Notes: generated from the sequence alone by a model not told the origin. Shown: positions 1 through 11,162, numbered from the stretch's first letter. The stretch is 64,000 nucleotides of DNA from Bretschneidera sinensis (GCA_023935145.1 CM043702.1:108286088-108350087); one strand, 5' to 3'. Numbers and translations: made by a program.

Positions 1-2
1 TT

Positions 3-2966
3 GATCCTAAGAAAGAGTTGCAAGATGATCTTGATGCCAAGAAAAGGAGTGCATCAAGTGGTAAAGGGCTGTTCTTTAAAAGAAGGCCAGCAACTTGGTA
101 TGGCAGCAACCATGGCTACTACCGGGACAGAGGTAGAGGAGAGAGCCATGGGAGAATGCACAGCAGCATGCATGGCTACTACCGGGACAGAGGTAGAGGA
201 GAGAGCCATGGGAGAGTGCACAGCAGCATGCATGGCTACTACCGGGACAGAGCTAGAGGAGAAAGCCATGGGAGAATGCATTCTAAACTGAGATTTGGAG
301 GGAAGAGCTGCTACTACTGCCATAAGGAGGGTCATGTCAAGAAAGATTGCAAGAAGATGACAAGGGATAGAGGAGGAAGCCATACTAAGAATGGAGAGGC
401 TTCGGTTGCCAAAACAGAACAGCAAGATGATGATGTTCTTGTTGTGTGCTTAAGTGTGAGCAAGGGGCAAGAAGGCAGCGGGAAATGGATCTTGGATACC
501 GGGTGCACTCATCATATAAGCCCTCACAAAGAATGGTTCAAGAATTTCAAGAAGATCAATGACGGAAGAGTCTTCTTGGGGAATGACAATTCTTGCCAAG
601 TGAGAGGGATTAGAGACATCCAATTGAGGATGTTTGATGGAGTCACAAGGCTGCTGGAAAATGTGAGGAATGTTCCAGATTTGAAGAGGAACTTGATCTC
701 ATTGGGGCAGCTGGATTCCATGGGCTATACATGCAAGATAGAGGGAGGAAAGATCAAGGTGGCCAAGGGATCTTTGGTAGTGATCAAGGCAGCAAGAGAC
801 GATGGACTCTATGAGATGATCGGAAAAACAGAAACCAATGATCAAGCAGCAAGCTTGATGGCTGAGTTGGACAAGGCAGCCCTTTGGCACATTCGCTTGG
901 GACACATGAGCGAAAAGGGCCTGCAAGTGCTTAGCAAGGAAGGTCTACTTGGTGGTGACAAAGTAGAAAAACTGGATTTTTGTGAAAGCTATGTTCTTGG
1001 GCAGCAAAATCGGGTCAGCTTCAACACCGGAGTGCATAAGTCTAAGGGCATTCTTGACTACATTCATGCGGACCTTTGGGGACCAGCAAGGACACCAACA
1101 CAGGGAGGTAACATTTACTTTCTGTCTTTAATTGATGATTATTCAAGAAAAGTATGGGTTTATTTGGTTAAGAATAAATTAGATGCCTTGAATAAATTAG
1201 TGGTGTGGAAAGGGCTGGTTGAGACTCAAATAGGTAGAGTAGTTAAGGGGATAAGAACCGATAATGGCTTAGAAATTTTTAACCAAGAACTTGATCAATT
1301 CTGTAGGTTAAATGGCATTCTAAGACATAGGACGGTTGTGGAAACTCCTCAGCAAAATGGAGTTGCTGAGTTGATGAATAAGACCCTTATGGAAAAGGTT
1401 AGGTGCATGTTAGATGGATCCGGGTTACCAAAATATTTTTGGGGAGAAGCTGTAGCTACAGCTGCATATTTGATTAATAGATCACCCTCTAGGATTGTGT
1501 TCCAAAAGACTCCCATGGAGATGTGGAGTGAAAAACCCCCTGAATTGGACAACCTTAGGACTTTTGGGTGTGCTGCCTATGCACTCCAAAATGAGGATAA
1601 GCTTAGCCCAGAATCTAGAAAATATGTGTTTCTAGGATATGGGGAAGGGGCTAAGGGGTACAGGTTGTGGTCCTTAGAAAAAGAAGGATTTAAACTCATA
1701 ATAAGTAGGGATGTTGTCTTTAATGAATTATTATTTCCCTACTTGGAGAAAACTAACCCTGCAGGGGCTAGTGAGCAAACCAATTCAGAAATTGTTGAGC
1801 ATAGCATCAAGGGAGATTCTGTTCAGGTAGAGCAAAGGAGGCAAGAGGGTTCAGACCAGGTAGAGCCCTTGGATGATTGCCAAGCTCAAGAAACTCAAGA
1901 AGAAGCTGAACAAGAAAAGGATGCTGTAGTAAGTCAGAAGGACTTTCAGCTCATAAGAGACCGGGAAAGAAGGCTGGTCGGACCACCTTCAAGATGTGGG
2001 TTTGTGGATGCTGTGGATGCAGCAGCTCCTTGGAAAGAAGGAGGGATGGCTGAACCAGAAACTTACACGGATGCCATGGAGTGTAAGGATTCGTCAAAGT
2101 GGCAGCTAGCTATGGAGGAAGAAATGGATTCTTTGAGGAAGAACAACTTTTGGGAATTGGTGAAAATTCCAAGAAAGCAGAAAGTTGTGGAATGTAAGTG
2201 CACTTACAAGATCAAAGAAGGGTGCCCTCCAAGAGATGAAGTCCGGAACAAGGCTAAGCTGGTGGCGAATGGGTTCACAAGAAGAGAAGACATAGGTTTC
2301 ATAGAAACTTTCTCACCTGGACACAAGGTGGAGAAGATGGTGAGTATCCTCACCTATGTCATTGATGGGCTGTTAGTTTGGAACAGCAGGAAGAGGATGG
2401 AAAGGTTTACATCTCAACTCAATGAGGAGTTCGAGAGGAAGGATCTTAGCCTTGCACAAAAGATCCTTGGGATGAGAATCATCCAAGAAAAGAAGAGAAG
2501 CCGGTTGAGGGTTTCTTGGGCAATGGGTGTTCTCAGCAAAATTGTGAGTAATCCCAGAAAAGAGCATTGGTTTGGGATGAAGTGGTTGCTGAGGTACATG
2601 GAGGCTCAGTGGCAGCCAGTGGTAGCACTCATAATAACCAGGGCAGAATACATAGCGGCTACGGAAGCCATAAAGGAGGCTATGGGGTGCAAAGGGTTGT
2701 TGGACGAGTGGGAGATCCTAAAAGAGCAGGTTGTGGTGTCTTTGGATAGCCAAAGTGTGGAGAACTTGTGGAGGAATCCGGTGTTCCATGAGGGGACAAA
2801 GCATATGGATGTTTGGTATCATTACATTCTGGAAAATGGTACGAAAGGATGCATTCATGTTGACAAGAAGACCACGGAGAAAAGTCCTGCAGATTTAAGC
2901 ACCAAGGTTCTACCTCTAAGAAGGTCCAATCATTGCCTTGGACTTCTTAGGAATAGAGTTGGTTAA
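3..2966 (+). CDS. copia gag-pol polyprotein, 5'-partial, internally deleted in frame
   Basis: The frame is open from the window edge to the stop at 2966. Residues are counted from the ATG at 18, which is probably an internal methionine. Domains in order: arginine-rich gag repeats (about 30-90); a zinc knuckle CYYCHKEGHVKKDC (about 98-111); an aspartic protease with DTG (about 159); the integrase zinc region (HIRLGHMSEKG); the integrase core with D near 352, D in RTDNG near 415 and E near 450; then heavily reduced reverse transcriptase and RNase H. Compared with the sister copy at 15204-21454, one block of gag, the centre of RT and two further RT/RNase H blocks are missing, always in frame. 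The RT catalytic YVDD is replaced by YVID. The protein cannot be a working polymerase, although the frame stays open. It is either a non-autonomous derivative or a chance survivor. Confidence 0.85.
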   Translation, partial: DPKKELQDDLDAKKRSASSGKGLFFKRRPATWYGSNHGYYRDRGRGESHGRMHSSMHGYYRDRGRGESHGRVHSSMHGYYRDRARGESHGRMHSKLRFGGKSCYYCHKEGHVKKDCKKMTRDRGGSHTKNGEASVAKTEQQDDDVLVVCLSVSKGQEGSGKWILDTGCTHHISPHKEWFKNFKKINDGRVFLGNDNSCQVRGIRDIQLRMFDGVTRLLENVRNVPDLKRNLISLGQLDSMGYTCKIEGGKIKVAKGSLVVIKAARDDGLYEMIGKTETNDQAASLMAELDKAALWHIRLGHMSEKGLQVLSKEGLLGGDKVEKLDFCESYVLGQQNRVSFNTGVHKSKGILDYIHADLWGPARTPTQGGNIYFLSLIDDYSRKVWVYLVKNKLDALNKLVVWKGLVETQIGRVVKGIRTDNGLEIFNQELDQFCRLNGILRHRTVVETPQQNGVAELMNKTLMEKVRCMLDGSGLPKYFWGEAVATAAYLINRSPSRIVFQKTPMEMWSEKPPELDNLRTFGCAAYALQNEDKLSPESRKYVFLGYGEGAKGYRLWSLEKEGFKLIISRDVVFNELLFPYLEKTNPAGASEQTNSEIVEHSIKGDSVQVEQRRQEGSDQVEPLDDCQAQETQEEAEQEKDAVVSQKDFQLIRDRERRLVGPPSRCGFVDAVDAAAPWKEGGMAEPETYTDAMECKDSSKWQLAMEEEMDSLRKNNFWELVKIPRKQKVVECKCTYKIKEGCPPRDEVRNKAKLVANGFTRREDIGFIETFSPGHKVEKMVSILTYVIDGLLVWNSRKRMERFTSQLNEEFERKDLSLAQKILGMRIIQEKKRSRLRVSWAMGVLSKIVSNPRKEHWFGMKWLLRYMEAQWQPVVALIITRAEYIAATEAIKEAMGCKGLLDEWEILKEQVVVSLDSQSVENLWRNPVFHEGTKHMDVWYHYILENGTKGCIHVDKKTTEKSPADLSTKVLPLRRSNHCLGLLRNRVG
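111..280 (+). repeat. 60-bp tandem repeat inside copia gag, about three copies
   Basis: A 60-bp unit beginning catggctactaccgggaca is repeated at 111, 171 and 231 with few mismatches. Sixty is a multiple of three, so the frame is kept and a 20-residue block rich in G, Y, R and S is added each time (core GYYRDRGRGESHGR). The sister element at 15204-21454 has a single related block (NYREKSRGRGQNHGR), so this is a local expansion in front of the zinc knuckle. Confidence 0.9.
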
Positions 2967-3035
2967 TTGGTAACTCTAGATGAGTTTGGATCCCGAAGCT
3001 TTCTGCACAATGGTTCAGGTTTTTGAACTCTTAGA

Positions 3036-3048
3036 CAAAGGTAGAGAT
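3036..3048 (+). other. polypurine tract of the copia element
   Basis: The purine-rich stretch caaaggtagagat directly precedes the LTR start TGTTG at 3049. The same tract precedes the 3' LTR of the minus-strand sister copy (plus-strand 16202-16215). It is the expected primer site for plus-strand DNA synthesis. Confidence 0.7.
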
Positions 3049-3888
3049 TGTTGTTATTTGTCTAAGTTTCAAACATATCCAAACATGGTCTAAAGTTGGT
3101 TAAAGTCCAAACCAAAGATGGAGTATGAAATTTCAGCAAGTTAAAAGGTTGCACACAAGTGTGTGCTTAAGTTTTGAGCGTGGGAAGGTCAGGCACACTG
3201 CTGTGGAAGTTTCTGCCCACAGGCAGGAGGTGTGCGCACAGCATCAGGAGGCTGCAGCAGGAGGCTGCAGCATCAGGTCACGCCGCAGCACACAGCACCA
3301 CACCAAAACGCACAGCATCACTTCGAGAGTGATGAAGGGCTGAGATTAAAGGAAGAACATGATCAAAGGGTCAAGAATGATTCACAAGATTGTCCAAGAA
3401 TTAAGAGGCTATAAAAAGGGTTTCTTAGCCTCATTTCAAGTGGTGGAAAAAAGGTGTGTGAGAGAACCACACAGGTTGTGACATTGTGAGATCATTGTAA
3501 ACACAAGAGAGAATTGTGTGAGAGACATAAACACAAGAGGGACTCTTGTAGTGAGGCTGGTTGTAAAGAAGAGAGGTTAGTAGAGAATTGTTAGAAAGCA
3601 TTGTAATAGGTCTATCACTTTCTCGTTCTCTTCTTGGTTCTTCAAGAACTTGGATTCTTGAAGGGGATTGCTGTAACTTTGTAAGAACCATTGAGATAGT
3701 GCAGAGAGTTCAAAGGAACTCACGGGGACGTAGGCACATTGCCGAACCTCGACAACAAATTACTTGTCTTCTTTCTTTCTTTGATTTTCTGTTCTTGAGT
3801 TCGATTGCTGAAATTCTTTCTACAAGTCATTCAAGACTTGGGTGTTTGGAAGATCACCACCTGGGCATCTTGTCAAGGTGATTTCCAA
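3049..3888 (+). repeat. 3' LTR of the copia element
   Basis: The LTR starts TGTTGTTATTTGTC and ends at GATTTCCAATA, matching the 998-bp LTRs at 15204-16201 and 20457-21454 and the solo LTR at 8134-8899. A TATA box (ctataaaaaggg) lies near 3409-3420, followed by a conserved leader. The stretch near 3150-3310 contains the gcacacaagtgtgtgc dyad and a GC-rich array of gcagcac/gctgcag words. At 840 bp it is shorter than its relatives. The usual terminal CA has become TA. Confidence 0.85.
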
Positions 3889-4981
3889 TAGTTGTTGATG
3901 TTTTTTATAAGTCATAGGGAGTTATTAAGAAATCATGGCAACCATGCTTTAAGAAGTTGCTTGAGAGAAGTCACATGGGTGCGGGAATCAAATACCCTAC
4001 CGCTGATAATAAATGGGCAACACTAAGAACACTTGAGCCACATGTGGTGGACTTTAAGCATTCCTTGCCAAAAGATTAGCAATGAGGCTATTAAGTTTGG
4101 AGCCTCATCTTCAGCACCACAATAAGGCCAGTAGTGAGAGTGGTGCAGCGTCTGGCTGAAGACGTAAAACTTAGCGCTCATAGGAGGCACCCCATAGTAT
4201 ATCCTGTTATTTTTATTGCTTTTCATATTTTCTTTTCTTGTTTATTATTAGTATTTTGTTGTTTTCCAGTATTACCTTCGTATTTCTTTTATTGGGACAA
4301 ATATGCGTAGCAGTTCAATTAGTCGTGCACAATTTTCGGCTCCTTGCACCTTGGGTTAAAAAGGGAGTGTCCTTAACTTTTGCTTTCACATTGAGAACAA
4401 TGCTTATTTTAAGTTAGGGGTGGAGGAAACACATTTCTTATTGCATACATTGAATTGTTGAATGTCACCTTCTTTTTCTTTTTCGTTTTTATTCATTTGT
4501 TTTGTTTTTTTATTTGTTTGTTCTTAGCATGCTTTGTGTTAGCCTTGAATGTAATTCACATGTCAATGATATGAGCTTAATTGAGATAGCATATAACATT
4601 TAGAAAAAGTTAAATCTTGCTTCGGTTTGAGAATAATTTAAGTGTCAATCTTCATTTGGTTTGAGACTCTGGTTTGTGGCAAGATTGCATGATTAGTCTA
4701 AAACAATTAGAGAAGTTTTATGTGCGATTGTTTTGTGAATATTTTTATGGTCTCGACAAGCTCTAAAATTTATTTGATAATCACTTGAAGCGAATTCCTA
4801 GAATGATGATGAGAGTCGTAAAATGCTTCTCAACAATGGTTAATTGTTAGCATTTTAGGATTGATCACAAGCAGTGCAATCGAGCGCACATCCCACATTG
4901 ACCAAGAAGTACTCTGCAGCGCAACTGCGATCGAGCGCACCAATCTGCGATCGAGCGCACTAAAGCTGCGATCGATCGCAC
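3889..4981 (+). mobile_element. Athila-like Ty3/gypsy relic with truncated LTR
   Basis: The first ~75 bases match the Athila-like protease/RT linker at about 28623-28700. Most of pol is gone. The part from about 4320 to 4800 matches the non-coding 3' region of the intact element (about 34090-34590), including the shared purine-rich stretch ggtggaggaaacacatttct. At 4807 an LTR starts (tgatgagagtcgtaaaatgc). It lacks a block after its first ~60 bases and contains copies of a gcgatcgagcgcac-type motif. It stops at about 4981, where Tekay-like integrase sequence begins. The element has therefore been reduced by at least two deletions. Confidence 0.75.
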
Positions 4982-5697
4982 TGAGAAACTCATCACATTT
5001 TCCTTTAACATATCTTCTAGTACTCTAATAATCTTTTTTGTCTGCTCAACTGTTTGAGGATGAAAAGTTTTAGTAAACTGCAACTGTGTACACATGGCTT
5101 TCTGAAAGCCTCTCCAAAGCCAAGATGTAAATCTAGAATCTCTAAATGACACTATGCTCAATAGTACTCCATACCACCTCACAATCTCAGCTACATACAG
5201 TTTAGCCAACTCTTTAGGATTCCAATTAGTTTTAATTGGAGGAAATTGAAATGACTTAAAAAGTCTATCTACTATCACTTATACTGTATCGTGACCTCTC
5301 TAAGTATGGGAAAATCCAGAAACAAAATCCATACTCACATTTTTCTATGGTCATTCAAGCACAGGAAGAGGCTGTAGTAAGCCTCCCATATGTTTATTCT
5401 CTAACTTCACTTACTGACAAATCAAACATCTAGATATATATTCAGCTACATCCCTCGTCAATCTTAACCACCAGTAATTTTGTCTCAATCCTCTATACAT
5501 CTTACTGTTACTCGGGTGAATTGAATATACATCATCATGTACCTCTCTCAATATCTTCTTTCTCAACTCCGCATCATTGGGAACACAAATCCCATGTTCC
5601 AATACCAAAATACTCTCATTTCAAATTTTGAACTCATACTGTTTTCTAGTAAGCACTCAATGCTTAATCTTTTCTATCTATTCATCACTACCTTGCA
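4982..5697 (-). pseudogene. Tekay-like integrase fragment (copy 2)
   Basis: Two open pieces are visible on the minus strand. Plus-strand 5608-5411 encodes the zinc-binding part (HDDVYSIHPSNSKMYRG, then CLICQ). Plus-strand 5278 to about 4982 encodes the catalytic-core part (IVSFRDSRFTSWLWRGFQKA, then TFHPQT). The reading frame then runs into LTR sequence of the Athila relic and becomes meaningless. The family homologue is the integrase of copy 1 at about 39494-40006. Confidence 0.75.
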
Positions 5698-7151
5698 TGA
5701 TTACGCCCAAAACATAACGCGGTTATTGTAGTATAGTTTTGGGGTGTCGATTCCACAGGGAAACAAGTACAACAGAAGGTGTAAACCTCAACACAAATGA
5801 TAAAAGAGTAAAAGGATAAAATCTGAGTTGTTTTGAGGAAAGAGTAATTTTGTAAATAAGTTTAAAATAAAAATTACAACAAGGTTCCGAGAATCCTCCC
5901 TAGGTTCGTTGCTCTAATCCTAACTTGATTCAGTTGTTTTTATCTCGATTGTAGGTTTCACATCCCAAACAGGCAATTTGAAAATATTCAATTAAAGCGC
6001 ATTTATAAATCCTAATATAATCGCTATGAATTATTCTTTACTTTCAAACACACATGACCTAACTTATAAATTATCAAGAGACGACGATATATCTAAACGA
6101 CGATACCGCAGCAATGGACAAATCTATAAAAGAGATCTACCGGACTCAATTACACCCAAACAGGTACACATAAGAAAAGCTTGACTGAACTTATATAGAA
6201 AAGAAGCATGCAACCACCGGAGTTATAATAAATCTACTAATTAAATTAAGAATAAAACATAACAATATTTAATGAAAATAATTCCAACTACAACCGAATC
6301 AAATAAAGTAAAATAAGAACAACTACACCTAGGGATTCATCTCTTCGCCTTGCTTGGAGACTAGCCGGCCATGGGGCTCATGCGTCCTCGAGTTGCCTCC
6401 GGCCTTTCGACGATCATCTCTCCTGACCTTCAAACTTTAAACTTCGGGTTCCTCCTAAAGGCCCTCGGGATTGCTCCTAAAGGCCCTCTGGATTCATCCC
6501 CGATTGATTCTTCAAAGCTGAAGTGGAGTAGGCCTTATATAGGCAAATACCAAGAGTGCAATGTGTTTCCCATCCGATGTGGGATGTGGGATATAGAAAT
6601 GTGTTTTCCAACCAATGTGGGATGTGAGATTTAAGCCCAAAATCACGCTGAAATCCCGCACAGCCCGCACAGCCTGACCTTTGTCTACTTAAACAGCCAT
6701 AACTTTCTCTAGAAAAATTCTTTTGACGAACCGTAAAATTCTCCAGAAAATAGACTTCCGGATCTTTCTAAGCATATATGGCTCATCTCCTGGTTCTTCT
6801 TGTATCAATACAGTTTAATTTTTAAATATGATTGATATGTACGGGAAATTCTGGCAATTTAATGAAACTCCTTTCCAGTGCGGGCAGCAGTTGTTGCTCT
6901 TTTAAGCCCTCCATCTTGTCCTTTCGGAAGCATTCCTTCACTCCAGTATGCCTCGAGTCTTTGTACTTCAAGCAATGATAACTTTTCCTCCTCTTTTGAG
7001 CTTAAAGTACCTGAAAATGCACCGAAATAGATCAATGATCCAAGAATGATACTTTAGAGTTGTTAACATATAAAAGTGCAATTAAAACCTAGATCAACCT
7101 TAAAGTGATAACAGTTAAGTACTGTTAAGATGCATTTTACGACTCTCATCA
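5698..7151 (-). mobile_element. solo LTR of an Athila-type element
   Basis: On the plus strand it begins tgattacgcccaaaac and ends gagtcatgaga-like (actctcatca). These are the reversed termini of the intact Athila-like LTR (TGATAAGAGTC ... GGCGTAATCA). No internal region is present. The empty site is preserved in Tekay copy 1 at about 39380-39400 and shows an insertion at ctaccttgcatctctaac. The right flank reads CATCT while the left copy is reduced to CA, so the target duplication is imperfect. Unlike the intact element, this LTR has no copia-like block near 6850-6870. Confidence 0.85.
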
Positions 7152-8133
7152 CATCTCTAACAAGCATTTTACTATGGATGACTGTACAATCATATGTGTT
7201 AACAATGATTCTCTATCACTGATATTCGACTTCATTCTTATCTCTCTTAATCCATCATCAATTACACATCATGACTTTCAATAGCAGTCAATCTTCTTGT
7301 AGATTTTCTACTCAATGCATCAGCTACTACCTTCGCCTTTTGTAGATGATAGAGAATTGTACAATCATAGTCACTAATCAACTCCATCCACTATATTTGC
7401 CTCAAATTCAAACTTCTTTGGGTAGGTAAGTATGTCAAACTCTTATGATCAATGAATATCTCACAAGTGGCTCCATACAGATGATGTCTCCAAACTTTAA
7501 AGTAAACATTATGGTAGCCAATTTTAAGTCATGGGTAGTGTAATTTCTCTCATGATTCCTCAATTGTCTAGAAGTACATGCCATTATCTTCTCATGTTTC
7601 ATCAACACACATCCCAACTATTGATAGGATGCATCACTATACACCACATATCTTTCATCACCAGAAGGAAGCACCAATACTGAAGTTGTAGTCAATTTCT
7701 CTTTTAGTAATTAGAAACTTTTCTCACACTCCCAGACCATACAAATCTCACCTCTTTCCTAGTCAATCTAGTCAATAGTACTGCAATAATAGAAAATTTT
7801 TGTATGAATCTTCTATAATAACCAGTTAACCTCAAGAAGATTCAAATCTCAATCACATTAGTTAGTCTCTCCCAACTCAAAATTGTCTCTATCTTTTATG
7901 TATCAACTGTTATACCATTTCCAGACATTAAATGTCTCAAGAAGGTAACTTTATTAAGCCAAAATTCACATTACAAAAAAAAAAATCGTATATAATCTAT
8001 CTTTCCTCAGAATCTTCAACACTATTTCTAAATTCTTCACATATTGTTCTTCCTTCTTAGAATATATCAAAATGTCAAATACAACCATAAACTTGTTAAG
8101 ACATAGTTTAAACACTCTATTAATCAAGTCCAT
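7152..8133 (-). pseudogene. Tekay-like RT (3' part) and RNase H remnant (copy 2)
   Basis: The minus strand of 7435-7617 encodes the RNase H piece [20 protein letters not shown], nearly identical to copy 1 at 38940-39060. Sequence to its right, up to 8133, resembles the end of RT in copy 1 with several frame breaks, including a poly-A run at 7975-7984. The solo copia LTR at 8134 interrupts the RT domain. Confidence 0.65.
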
Positions 8134-8899
8134 TGTTGGGAAATCACCTCAAGATACCCAGGTGGTGATCTTCCAAACACCCAAGTCTATAATGACTTGG
8201 AACGATCAGAAACAGAAACAGAAATCAAAGAAAAGAAAGAAGAGAAAACAGAAAGTGATAAGGAACTATTACAAAGCCCTTCTCCCCAATCTATACTACT
8301 CTCTCTAAACAACCAACCTCTCTTTGAGATCTATTCTAGTGCCTCTCCTATGTTTTTTGTGTCTTTGCACTCTCACACATGCACTTGAATTCTCGTGTAT
8401 GATGATGATGATAATCTCTCTTGATGTCTTGTTATGGAGGCTAGGTGACCCCTTATATAGTGCACCAACTTCTTCATCCATTCTTTAAGATCAATCTCAA
8501 CCCTTAGATCTCAAGAACCAAAGACCTGTGGCTCTCTAAGAGTCTAAGTAGTACTAGGTATTTTGATCATGCCTCACACACATTTCAAAAGGCTGAAAAA
8601 ACTTGTCTTAGTGTGCCTTCAAGCTGCGGCTCAGAACAAGGCATGCCGCGGCTTGGAAAGGGGGGGCGATGTTGCCACTCTGGAGTCCACGGCTTGGAAA
8701 GGAGGGGAGATGCTGCCACTCTGGAGGCCACGGCTTGGGTGGCCTGTGCCGCAGCATGCACACCTTGGGCAACGGTGCACAGCTCCTCCCTCAACTCCTG
8801 GACTTTTTGGAGGCTGAGGTGCGCACACCTTGAGCCGCGGCCTGGAGACCTGATGCTGAAGCTTTTCAAATTTGTTTAATCCTTAGACAAATACCAACA
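8134..8899 (-). mobile_element. solo LTR of the Tork-like copia family, TSD TCCAT
   Basis: It starts tgttgggaaatcacc and ends ccttagacaaataccaaca on the plus strand, the reversed termini of the copia LTR. It is flanked by TCCAT on both sides (8129-8133 and 8900-8904). The core near 8640-8750 is GC-rich with a ~41-bp duplicated block (ggcttggaaagg ... actctggag). Short open frames here are not genes. A solo LTR arises by recombination between the two LTRs of a full element. Confidence 0.9.
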
Positions 8900-8904
8900 T
8901 CCAT

Positions 8905-11162
8905 GAATAGAACTGTAAAATAAGTCAACCCAAATGGTATCACAAGAAACTTATGACCATAACGTGTCCTAAGAGCAGTCTTAGGCACGTCTCCTTCTTT
9001 TATTCTCAAATGGGTGATAACCTTATCTCAGGTCTATTTTAGAAAATACTCTTGCTCCCTGCAACTTCTCAATTAAATCATCTATCTTGGGTAAAGGATA
9101 TTTGTTCTTAATGGTTATCTTATTCAACTATCTATAGTCTATACACAATCTCATCATTCCATCTTTTTTCTTCACAAAGAACATAGGACTCTCCAAAACG
9201 ACACACTAAATCGAATAAATTGTTTATCTAACAACTCTTAAACTTCCAACTCTTGTAACTCAGTGTGTGTCACTCTATATGGTGTTATAGATATATGTGA
9301 TGAACCTGGTATCACATCAATAGAGAATTTAATCTCCCTACTGGGAGACACACTAGACAGCTCATCAAGAAATACATTAGAAAAATTTTTCACCACTAAG
9401 ATTTATTCTATCTTCCTATTTTCCTTTTTGGAATCCATTGTGTATGCCAAATACTCCTCACAACCTTTCTTCAATCATCTACTAGTAGTCAGAGCAAAAA
9501 TAAGGCATTTTGCAAGTATCTTGAGTTTTTCCCTGAAAATTAAACTCCTCTTGTCCAAGTATCCTAAACAGTACATTTTCTTTAAAATAGTCAACCATAT
9601 TCAAAGAAAACAAATCAACTTCAAACTCTCTATCACTTATACGAATCACATAACCCTTGTAAATATTTATGATTATCACTCTATCTCTTGTGGGAACTTC
9701 AACAATAACATTATGCATCAAAGTACTAATACATACATTAGTAGACTTCCTAAACATTGGATGCAAAAGAATGAGTTGCACTAGGATCAACCAACATTGT
9801 TATGTCCACCATTTCTACATACAAAACATCTCAAATTAAGACAATTTTGGGATAAATATCTCATCTGATTACCTCTATAACACGTTCTAGTCTTTCTATC
9901 ACATTACTACATCCTTTAGGTAGTACAGTCCCCTTCTACCATAACTTCCAGTTCCTATAACTTGTCTCTCAATCTAGGGTTCCCACCAATATTCCTTTGA
10001 GTTACAAAAGCAATATACCCTGCTTGTCTTTGTCTCTATATTATAGTTCCCTATAACAAAGAACGCCCACTCTGGGGTGATCTCTCACCTTGTATACTCA
10101 TACTACCACTATCTCTAGAACCTTCATGTCTAAGCCTCTTTAACCACTATTTCTCTTTCCATTAAACTCCATCACATCTTTCTCAATCTGAAGTGCTGTA
10201 TCCACCAACCTGACATAATTCATATGCCTCATGTAAAATAGTTTCGATTTAATCTCAAAATGTACTCCATCTATGAACCTCTTATACTTCTCCTCCTTTA
10301 TGTCTACCATTTTCGATAAAAACCTTGTCAAAGCCACAAATTTGCTATCATACTGAGTCAGAGTCGACATATTTTACCTAAAATAAATGAAATCTCTCTT
10401 TTGTTGGGCTCTGAAAGTATATGAGCAATATTTATAAAAGAACAAGCCTCCTTAAACTTATTCCAGGTTATGGGTCTATCAACATATGCACTTACCTTTG
10501 GAAGAGTATCCTCCTACCATTCTAAAGTTTCTCTTTCTAACTCAAATGAAGCAAAGGTGACCCTCTACCTATTAGTCACTAGTAAAATACCAAATAATCT
10601 CTCTACATGTTTCATCTATAGCTCAGGTTTAAAAGGATTCATAGATCATTTAGACAATAAAGAAATCAACTTAATATATTTAACAAAACAATCTCTCTGT
10701 ATCTCATGTATAAACTCACTTTTCCCCTTTTGAATGTTTACCATTACTGGATTTACAACAACCTCAAGCACTATTGTAGCCTGTTCATCAAGTCTATGCT
10801 ATAGACTATCAACTCTATCATTTGTTACATTCATTTTCTCAATAGTATGTACAAGAGCTTATCTTAGCTCATCTGTTTCAACTTCAGATTATCTCACACC
10901 TCTATTAATATCAATTATACTATCAACACGTTCCATTTCCGGAACCATAAACTCATACTCAATTTCCATTTCAATCTCATCTTGTCAAAAAAATTTTGGG
11001 GGTCTACCGCGCCCTATCTGGTCAGAAATCTACCTCTAACTCTAGCATGTCCATGTGTCATCCTTAAACTTTTCATTAAAATATAATTTATTTTAATGTT
11101 CCACTTTCTTTTACTTTATGCAGTCTATAGAATCATAGAACCTAATGCTCTGATACTAAAAT
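8905..11162 (-). pseudogene. Tekay-like gag, protease and 5' RT remnant (copy 2)
   Basis: On the minus strand a gag start-like ATGACACATGGACATGC lies near 11060. The gag core is at 10370-10140 (VALTRFLSKMVDIKEEKYKR) and the protease region at 9790-9482 (LMHNVIVEVPTRDR). RT begins around 9250-8905, including the [17 protein letters not shown] motif near 9110-9180. Multiple stops and frameshifts separate the pieces. The order and spacing follow copies 1 and 3. Confidence 0.7.
11147..11158 (-). other. primer-binding site of Tekay copy 2
   Basis: The minus strand reads TAGTATCAGAGC next to the LTR end. It has one mismatch to the initiator-methionine tRNA-type site TGGTATCAGAGC seen in the copia element at 20444-20455. 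Confidence 0.65.

Larger units (their letters stand above)
1..3888 (+). mobile_element. Ty1/copia Tork/Tnt1-like retrotransposon, 5' end outside the window
   Basis: This is the 3' part of a copia element: a gag-pol frame (3-2966), a polypurine tract (about 3036-3048) and a 3' LTR (3049-3888). The domain order gag, protease, integrase, reverse transcriptase, RNase H is the Ty1/copia order. The same family occurs on the minus strand at 15204-21454, which allows side-by-side comparison. The sequence right after the LTR, from 3889, matches the Athila-like protease/RT linker at about 28623, so this copia element inserted into an Athila-type element. Its left LTR and left flank lie outside the window. 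Confidence 0.9.

Noticed and set aside
1..291. A 96-residue frame with repeated ATTGTEVEERAMGE overlapping gag
   Set aside because: It is the other frame of the 60-bp tandem repeat. The gag frame with its zinc knuckle explains the sequence.
8563..8879. Overlapping frames of 65-94 residues on both strands
   Set aside because: All lie inside the solo copia LTR and come from its GC-rich duplicated block.
9263..9784. A 173-residue plus-strand frame
   Set aside because: It is antisense to the Tekay-like protease remnant, which has clear motifs on the minus strand.
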